Position numbers and translations under genes: made by a program. Shown piece after piece: positions 14,409-19,466 of a stretch of 19,466 nucleotides of DNA; within the stretch, counting starts at the first letter, position 1; each line of letters starts with the position of its first letter. The DNA lies in assembly GCA_902791885.1 (NCBI GenBank), contig CADAXO010000013.1:1-19466 (forward strand). Reading direction: 5' to 3'. This stretch comes from Oscillospiraceae bacterium. Lineage in GTDB: Bacteria > Bacillota_A > Clostridia > Saccharofermentanales > Saccharofermentanaceae. The notes under the pieces are model-generated. The model saw nothing but the letters and a program-made list of their open reading frames with translations, did no database searches and was not told the origin of the DNA.

Positions 14409-16082
14409 ATGCGATTTAAGAAGACTGCGGCTCTGGTACTTGCTTTATCTTTTGCAGCTGCATCAGGCTGCAGTAAATACGATGACCAAAAGGATTCGGA
14501 AAAGCTTCAGGATCTGACCGGTGACTTCATCAGTGCGATCGCAAATGAAGATAAGAATGCGGCCGAAGATCTTACGGCCGGATTCGATTACGACGATTCG
14601 GTCGGTGATCACTACACCGAGAGTACGCATGATATAGTCGTATATACGCTTCAGTATATGGAAGTGTCTGACTTTGGCGATCCCGTATTCGACAGACGTG
14701 AAGGAACGGCTGAAGCGGAGGTTGAGATCACCTACTTTAATCTCGGCGATTTCACGGCTTCTTTGGACAACCGGTATCTTAATATCGACGAATACTTCGA
14801 AGCGATCGATAACTTCAGCGACAGGGATGAAAAGACATTGGATCTCACATTCGTCTATGATGAAGATGACGGAGAGTGGCTGTTATCCAATGCATCAGCC
14901 AAGAGGATCGTCAGATTATTCATGGCCCCGTCATTCTCATTAAGAGATCCGGTTGAGGTTTCTCCCGCTGACGGCCTTGAGATATTCGAATCGTATTTCG
15001 AGCTTCTGGCGGCCGGAGACTTCGATAATCTCCCTGCTGAATTCGATTATGAAAGTAACCGTACTTATGACAATGTGGCGGTCAGAGGAGAGGGCGAGAG
15101 AACACAGGAAGCCTATGAGAATTTCATCTCGGCTTATGTGGGATATATCCTCGATCACGATCCCGATTTTGTATTGGAAGAAGACCCGTACGACTACACA
15201 TTATTAGGATCAGCTCCTTCTGCAGATGACCTCTATGCGGCATTAACGACTGATGAGTTCCTGACAGAGTACTATGCCAATTTCATAAGATACTCTGATA
15301 CCAATGAAAGCCTGTCGGATATATGGGATTTCCAGTCTGCTCTTATCTACAACACGCTGGCAGACGCTGTTGATTCATGTTCTCCCGAGAGCTGCATTGT
15401 AATAGGTTATATCAGGAATATCTCATACGACGCTGAGCCGGATTATCAGCTCTTTATAAGCAGCAATATCATCCGCGAAGCAGATAATGGTATTTTCGAA
15501 GCGGAGCACAGCGTTCCCCAGGATCAGTATGTAAGGTGTTATGAGGCAGCTTTGGACATGCTTCTTGAGAACGGCGAGATCACGAATCTTTGGTACAACA
15601 GCCTGCACGATGCCATCCTCGAGGATGTTGAGAATTCCTTCATACCCGCAGGCGGAGTAAGTTCTCAGGGACATCCCAATCAGGCGCTCGGAACCTACGA
15701 GCAGGTGCCTGAGTGGTGCGAAGACGGAAGTATGGTCTACGGTTATTCGAATCCCGACAGCAACGGCTTCTGGATGTTCTACAGCAAGTCCCCCGATGTC
15801 CTCGATACAGTCGGATATTATCTCGATGAAGAAGGCCTATGGATCACCTGTTATTTCTGCGAGCCTTTCGAATCCGGCACCGACCTGATCTACGACTGGT
15901 GGATCAATGGTGATCTGGTCGTAGACACCGCGTATATCACGGTCGTAGGAGACGGCCATTCTGAGATCGAAGTGTTCATTCCCTGGGATGAGATCCCGAC
16001 AGAAGCCTGCGAATTCGAGATGCGCCTGTGGGAGGATAATCACTCACATGTATTGGCTTACGTAACGATCACGAAGGCTTGA
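14409..16082 (+). CDS. Large acidic lipoprotein of unknown function
   Basis: The 557-residue protein starts with a lipoprotein signal peptide: MRFKKT, a hydrophobic core, and a lipobox ending ASGC with lipidated Cys21. It is therefore expected on the outer face of the membrane. Residues about 30-175 look like an NTF2/DUF4878-like fold (helical start, then a strand-rich part ending DEDDGEWLLSN), and residues about 183-295 may be a second related unit. A Trp/Tyr-rich C-terminal part follows (about 436-557). The chain is strongly acidic throughout. The ribosome site AGAGGA (14401-14406) is unusually close to the ATG, 12 bp after purA. The last 14 nt overlap the convergent helicase gene. No function is recognised; the fold assignment is by eye. 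Confidence 0.82.
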   Translation: MRFKKTAALVLALSFAAASGCSKYDDQKDSEKLQDLTGDFISAIANEDKNAAEDLTAGFDYDDSVGDHYTESTHDIVVYTLQYMEVSDFGDPVFDRREGTAEAEVEITYFNLGDFTASLDNRYLNIDEYFEAIDNFSDRDEKTLDLTFVYDEDDGEWLLSNASAKRIVRLFMAPSFSLRDPVEVSPADGLEIFESYFELLAAGDFDNLPAEFDYESNRTYDNVAVRGEGERTQEAYENFISAYVGYILDHDPDFVLEEDPYDYTLLGSAPSADDLYAALTTDEFLTEYYANFIRYSDTNESLSDIWDFQSALIYNTLADAVDSCSPESCIVIGYIRNISYDAEPDYQLFISSNIIREADNGIFEAEHSVPQDQYVRCYEAALDMLLENGEITNLWYNSLHDAILEDVENSFIPAGGVSSQGHPNQALGTYEQVPEWCEDGSMVYGYSNPDSNGFWMFYSKSPDVLDTVGYYLDEEGLWITCYFCEPFESGTDLIYDWWINGDLVVDTAYITVVGDGHSEIEVFIPWDEIPTEACEFEMRLWEDNHSHVLAYVTITKA

Positions 16083-19000
16083 TCATGCTCTCGCCTTCGG
16101 TAAGAAGGCCGGCATTAATCGCGAGATCTGCCGCCTGTTCACACAGGTTTTTCACGGCAGGTGAGACCACTGTAAATCCCAATGCTCTTCCGGCTTCGGT
16201 AAGAAGCGCTTCACGCGGCAGACCGTACTGTGCGCGGCATACTGTGACGACGGCACATGCGGCTTCCTCGACAGGGATCTCGTCTGCTTTTCGGGGCGGC
16301 GTACCTTCTTCCGAAACGCGGTAAGTCTCCATCACGCGCCAGGCCTCTCCCGGCTCTTTCCAGATAAAATGCCTGTCGCACTTGGGGTCCTTGTTGAGCG
16401 TATTGTTCTGCAGTGTCACGTTATACTTCAACGACTTCAGGATATAGTCGACGCGGTCCTTCACGGCGGCGGTCTTTCTTGTGTTTCCGCACGCATCGCA
16501 AAGCCTCTGCAGAAGAAGCTCGGTGCTGATAGGCGCTTCCGTGTTGATGACCTTACGCACCGCATCGGTGAGAAGCGAGATGTTCTGCGCGTCAGCAAAC
16601 TGCGCTGCGGTAAGAACGGGAAGCGTAAGTTCCGCTGTCTTATAAGTTACAAGTTCAGTTTTTTTTTGCGTATCTTCCTCAGGCTGCGCTGCAGGTTCGG
16701 GAGCAGGCTCCGGCTGAGGTTCCGCTTGAGGTGCAGGTTCGGGTTCAGGTTCGGGCGTAGGAGTCTCAATACTGTCGATCGCAGCGATGCATTCGTCGAT
16801 CACCGCATCCTTATTCTCCCACCAGTCAAGCGACCACACTCTTATGACCTTCCAGCCCAGGCCCTTGAGGACCGAAGGCTGCGAGATCTCGCGGGTCGTG
16901 GAAGTGGAGTATCTGATATCGCCCGAGCCGTCGATGAGGATACCGAGGCAGTAACTCTCTTCGCCCTCGCGGCGCACACCGATATCGACCTTGAAGCCCG
17001 ACTTGCCGACGCCTGTATCGGACTCGTAGCCTCTTTCCTTAAGGCCGCTTCTGATGTCTTCGATCACGCCTCTGAACTTAAGGCTCCTGTCGATTATGGG
17101 AAGACCAGAGCTGTCGAGGGACGCCGAATTAACAAGATCCTGATCCCATACTTCGCTTCCTTCCGCATACTGCAAAAATCTCTTAAACGCCTTCACGCCT
17201 TCGGGTGTCGCATCGCTTATGCGGATCTGTTCGGGTGAAAGGGAAGAGAATACCTTCATCTCACATCTTGATCTTGTGACTGCTACGTTAAGTCTTCTCC
17301 AGCCGCCGTCCTTGTTAAGAGGACCGAAGTTCATCGAGACTTTGCCTTCGGAATCGGGACCGTAGCCTACGGAGAAAAGGATGACATCACGCTCGTCACC
17401 CTGAACGTTCTCGAGGTTCTTTATAAATATGGTCTCATCGCCGCCGTAAGCCCAGCGCTCGAACGCATCGTCGGTCCTGCAGACCTCGTCGATCATGTCT
17501 TCGATAAGACCCTGCTGCTGGATGTTGAATGTGACGACTCCGTATGTAAGCTTGGAAAGCTCCGGGTCGCGGCTTCTTAATACAAGCTCGTCGACTACGG
17601 CCTTCGCTTCCTTCTCGTTGGTCCTCGATTTGCCGCTGTCGAACGAGCCTTCGCACTTAACGAGGGTCACGCGGGAAGAGCGGTCGTCGACTGACGGGAA
17701 TGTGTAAAGTTTGCTCTCGTAGAAAGACTTGTTGGAGAACGTGATAAGGCTCTCGTGACGGCTTCTGTAGTGCCACAGAAGTCTGGTCTGGGGCATGCCG
17801 ACGGCAAGGCAGTCGTCGAGTATGCTTTCGAGGTCTTCGGTATCGTAATCTTCCGTGTCGGCGTTGTTTACCTGGAGGCGGAAGAAGGACGTCGGAGGCA
17901 TCTGATTCGGGTCGCCTACGATGATCGCATTTCTGCCCCTCGCGAGAACTCCGACGGCTTCGCTTGTGGGAAGCTGGCTCGCCTCATCGAAAATAACGAG
18001 ATCGAAGAGCGGATTTTCAGACGGAGCGATGAACTGCGCTGCCGACATCGGGCTCATGAGCACACATGGAGTAAGCTTCAGGATAACTTCCTGAACCTCT
18101 CTGAACAGCGATCTTATGGAGACGCCTCTGCAGCGGCTCTTGACCGCACGGGAAAGCTTGCCGAGACCTGAAGCGGAGTTGGCACTGTCCTTATTCTCAC
18201 GCACCTCGAAAGAAGTTCTCGCGACCTTGAGCGCGATCTCCTGACGCGTGATATCGGTGAACTCATCGCTTAACTTCTTAAGCCTGTCGATCTTCTCCTT
18301 ATAAACCTTGCCGCTGAAGTTACGAAGCACTTCTGAAGAGTCGATCTCATTGCAGATAAGAAGCCCGCTCCACGCCTTGTCGAATGCGCTTACAATGGTA
18401 CTCTCGTTCACAATACCCTGCTCGAAAGCTTTTACTGCAGGACCGAGCTTCAAGGCATTGCAGCTTTCCGCCGCATGGTTAAGTATTGTCTTGGGCCTTA
18501 TGTTCTGTTCGTTGTTTCTTAAGTCATTTATTATAGTCTGAACGAGGTCGAATCCCGATGCGGAATCAGGTGCAAGTTCAGTTATAACAAGACGCGAATT
18601 GACCGCCGCTGCTTTCTCATCGAATGCCTTGAGCGCATTGGTGAAAGCGGGGAGGATCTCGGGGATTCCCGCTGCGGTGTTAAAGCCCAATGCCGTGAAG
18701 GTGTTTTTATAGTCGCATAATGTGTCGATGTGTTTCTTCAGATCGTTCCTGGCGGTGCCGGTCTTATCCAGGGGCTTTAAGCTGTTGTAAAGCTTGTTCA
18801 TCGCGGAAGATTTGAACGGTCCCCACTTGGATTCTGCTTCGGCATAAGCGGCCTTGAGCTGATCCGGATCTTTGGTTAGGATCTGCGCGTCCCAAGTCTG
18901 AAGGATAGCGGTTCTTGCCTTGAAGAAATTGCCTATTACCGCAGCCGCTTTATGTGCGGAAGCGATACTCATTCCCGCATTAAGATTCGGGTAAGAAGCG

Positions 19001-19227
19001 CTTACTGCTGCTGCGGCTCTTGTGGCTTCTGCCGCCGCCGCTTCAAGCTCATTAAGCTCGCCGTTAAGCTTGATCCTGGTATCCTGGCTGTACTCCGTTG
19101 CCCTTACGAAAGGAAGAACGCCGGACATTCCGCTGCCCGATGCGATGAACTCTCCCAAAGCGGCCTTGGACGCGTTAATGCGGTCTTCGGTAAGACCTGC
19201 GGTGAATCCGTCCTCGAGAGTGATCAC
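16069..19227 (-). CDS. Superfamily 1 helicase with Vsr-like nuclease and DUF3320 domains, C-terminal part of a split gene
   Basis: C-terminal 1052 codons of a large protein of the DUF4011/AAA_11/AAA_12 family. A long Ala-rich helical region spans about 1-360. Helicase motifs follow: DEASQ (414-418, Walker B), GDPNQMPP (438-445, motif III), HYRSRHESLI (486-495), NVQGDERDVILFS (607-619, motif V) and NVAVTRSR (647-654, motif VI). Residues about 715-817 are the MTES_1575/Vsr-like nuclease (FKVDIGV, LGILIDG, GWKVIRVWSLDWW). A Pro/Glu/Gln linker (821-852) leads to DUF3320 (about 985-1042). The frame opens with GTG at 19225-19227, overlapping the stop of the upstream frame that carries the preceding part of the same family. 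Walker A is beyond the window. Such helicases occur in defence settings; nothing else here supports that role. It converges on the lipoprotein gene. Confidence 0.9.
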   Translation of the reverse strand: MITLEDGFTAGLTEDRINASKAALGEFIASGSGMSGVLPFVRATEYSQDTRIKLNGELNELEAAAAEATRAAAAVSASYPNLNAGMSIASAHKAAAVIGNFFKARTAILQTWDAQILTKDPDQLKAAYAEAESKWGPFKSSAMNKLYNSLKPLDKTGTARNDLKKHIDTLCDYKNTFTALGFNTAAGIPEILPAFTNALKAFDEKAAAVNSRLVITELAPDSASGFDLVQTIINDLRNNEQNIRPKTILNHAAESCNALKLGPAVKAFEQGIVNESTIVSAFDKAWSGLLICNEIDSSEVLRNFSGKVYKEKIDRLKKLSDEFTDITRQEIALKVARTSFEVRENKDSANSASGLGKLSRAVKSRCRGVSIRSLFREVQEVILKLTPCVLMSPMSAAQFIAPSENPLFDLVIFDEASQLPTSEAVGVLARGRNAIIVGDPNQMPPTSFFRLQVNNADTEDYDTEDLESILDDCLAVGMPQTRLLWHYRSRHESLITFSNKSFYESKLYTFPSVDDRSSRVTLVKCEGSFDSGKSRTNEKEAKAVVDELVLRSRDPELSKLTYGVVTFNIQQQGLIEDMIDEVCRTDDAFERWAYGGDETIFIKNLENVQGDERDVILFSVGYGPDSEGKVSMNFGPLNKDGGWRRLNVAVTRSRCEMKVFSSLSPEQIRISDATPEGVKAFKRFLQYAEGSEVWDQDLVNSASLDSSGLPIIDRSLKFRGVIEDIRSGLKERGYESDTGVGKSGFKVDIGVRREGEESYCLGILIDGSGDIRYSTSTTREISQPSVLKGLGWKVIRVWSLDWWENKDAVIDECIAAIDSIETPTPEPEPEPAPQAEPQPEPAPEPAAQPEEDTQKKTELVTYKTAELTLPVLTAAQFADAQNISLLTDAVRKVINTEAPISTELLLQRLCDACGNTRKTAAVKDRVDYILKSLKYNVTLQNNTLNKDPKCDRHFIWKEPGEAWRVMETYRVSEEGTPPRKADEIPVEEAACAVVTVCRAQYGLPREALLTEAGRALGFTVVSPAVKNLCEQAADLAINAGLLTEGESMIKPS
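16659..16667 (-). other. Nine-base A run with in-frame A_AAA_AAA heptamer in the helicase gene
   Basis: Within codons 854-857 (Gln-Lys-Lys-Thr) the coding strand carries nine consecutive A, read as CAA AAA AAA ACT, so the heptamer A_AAA_AAA is in the phase used by dnaX-type -1 frameshift sites. After slippage the -1 frame stops at the second codon (TGA) and the +1 frame stops at the fourth codon (TAA). Slippage would thus release a product without DUF3320. Confidence 0.5.
16672..16767 (-). repeat. Short tandem repeats encoding a Pro/Glu/Gln linker
   Basis: Repeated 6-base units of the GGTTCG/GGCTCC kind (plus strand) encode alternating Pro-Glu, Pro-Gln and Pro-Ala at residues 821-852, separating the Vsr-like nuclease from DUF3320. 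A flexible, extended linker of probably variable length. Confidence 0.75.
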
Positions 19228-19466
19228 AGGCGCATCCTCGTTTCTTTTCGCGTAAGAAGCGCGGACGAGTAAGCATCGAGCTCTGCGCGGCGGGCCTTGA
19301 TGTCTGCAAGAGCCTTGTCGTATTCGCTTTCCGAAGACATCGTAATGCGCACTTCCATGGCTGCCTTAAGCTGGTCGCTTATGTAGCCTTTGGCGATCTT
19401 GTTGGAATAAAGCTCGAGGCAGAAGGGGTCCAGGCCGATCTTCTTAAGCCTTGAGTAAACGACTTC
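19224..19466 (-). CDS. Upstream part of the same helicase gene, ending in a stop codon, cut by window edge
   Basis: Frame open at the window edge and ending at the TGA at 19224-19226 after 80 codons. The sequence EVVYSRLKKIGLDPFCLELYSNK is characteristic of the region just after Walker A in DUF4011-type helicases. It continues through EYDKALADIKARRAELDAYSSALLTRK, then runs out of frame to the stop. In relatives this segment continues directly into the sequence found in the next frame, so a -1 shift near 19240-19265 interrupts the gene. The TGA overlaps a GTG start (GTGA), with GAGG about 8 bases before it, so re-initiation could yield a second polypeptide. Sequencing error, mutation and a true two-protein arrangement remain open. 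Confidence 0.8.
   Translation of the reverse strand, partial: EVVYSRLKKIGLDPFCLELYSNKIAKGYISDQLKAAMEVRITMSSESEYDKALADIKARRAELDAYSSALLTRKETRMRL

Noticed and set aside
16369..17238. Plus-strand reading frame of 289 codons
   Set aside because: It is antisense to the conserved helicase, has Arg/Leu-rich shadow composition and no ribosome site.
1..19466. CRISPR arrays, insertion sequences, tRNA or rRNA genes
   Set aside because: I found no regularly spaced repeats, transposase motifs, terminal inverted repeats or tRNA/rRNA signatures anywhere in the window.

Overview
This window is the replication-origin region of a Gram-positive bacterium, almost certainly a Clostridia-type Firmicute. The evidence is a dnaA/dnaN/recF/remB (DUF370)/gyrB block, a Soj/Spo0J-type parA-parB pair with consensus parS palindromes, a sortase, the lipid II amidation pair murT-gatD, strong GGAGG-type ribosome sites and TATAAT promoters. 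I cannot place the genus from the sequence alone.

Left arm, all on the minus strand (transcription order is right to left): dnaA (9999-8662), an intergenic oriC candidate (8366-8661), dnaN, recF (4-nt overlap with dnaN), remB-like DUF370, gyrB, two parS sites 21 bp apart, four tandem paralogous zinc-ribbon/two-TM membrane protein genes, a third parS, parA, and the N-terminal 183 codons of parB running off the window edge. The usual gyrA after gyrB is absent; its place is taken by the zinc-ribbon cluster and parAB.

Right arm: divergent from dnaA and only about 65 bp away lies a plus-strand run of a sortase, murT, gatD and purA (purA with its own promoter), then a large acidic lipoprotein. The usual rpmH-rnpA genes next to dnaA are absent. 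The lipoprotein converges on, and overlaps by 14 nt, a minus-strand superfamily 1 helicase of the DUF4011/AAA_11/AAA_12/Vsr-like/DUF3320 family. That helicase is split into two reading frames near 19225 and continues beyond the right edge.

How they work together: DnaA, DnaN, RecF and GyrB serve initiation, elongation, repair and topology at the origin. ParA, ParB and parS organise and segregate it. The sortase and MurT/GatD act on cell-wall precursors and surface proteins.

The most interesting points are: (1) a four-gene array of zinc-ribbon membrane proteins bracketed by three parS sites; (2) a histone H1-like Lys/Ala/Thr tail on ParB; (3) a DnaA with substitutions on its DNA-recognition surface, next to an origin whose DnaA-box-like repeats are TTAT(C/G)AACA rather than TTATCCACA; (4) an acidic N-terminal extension of about 60 residues on GyrB; (5) the split helicase and its in-frame A_AAA_AAA run.
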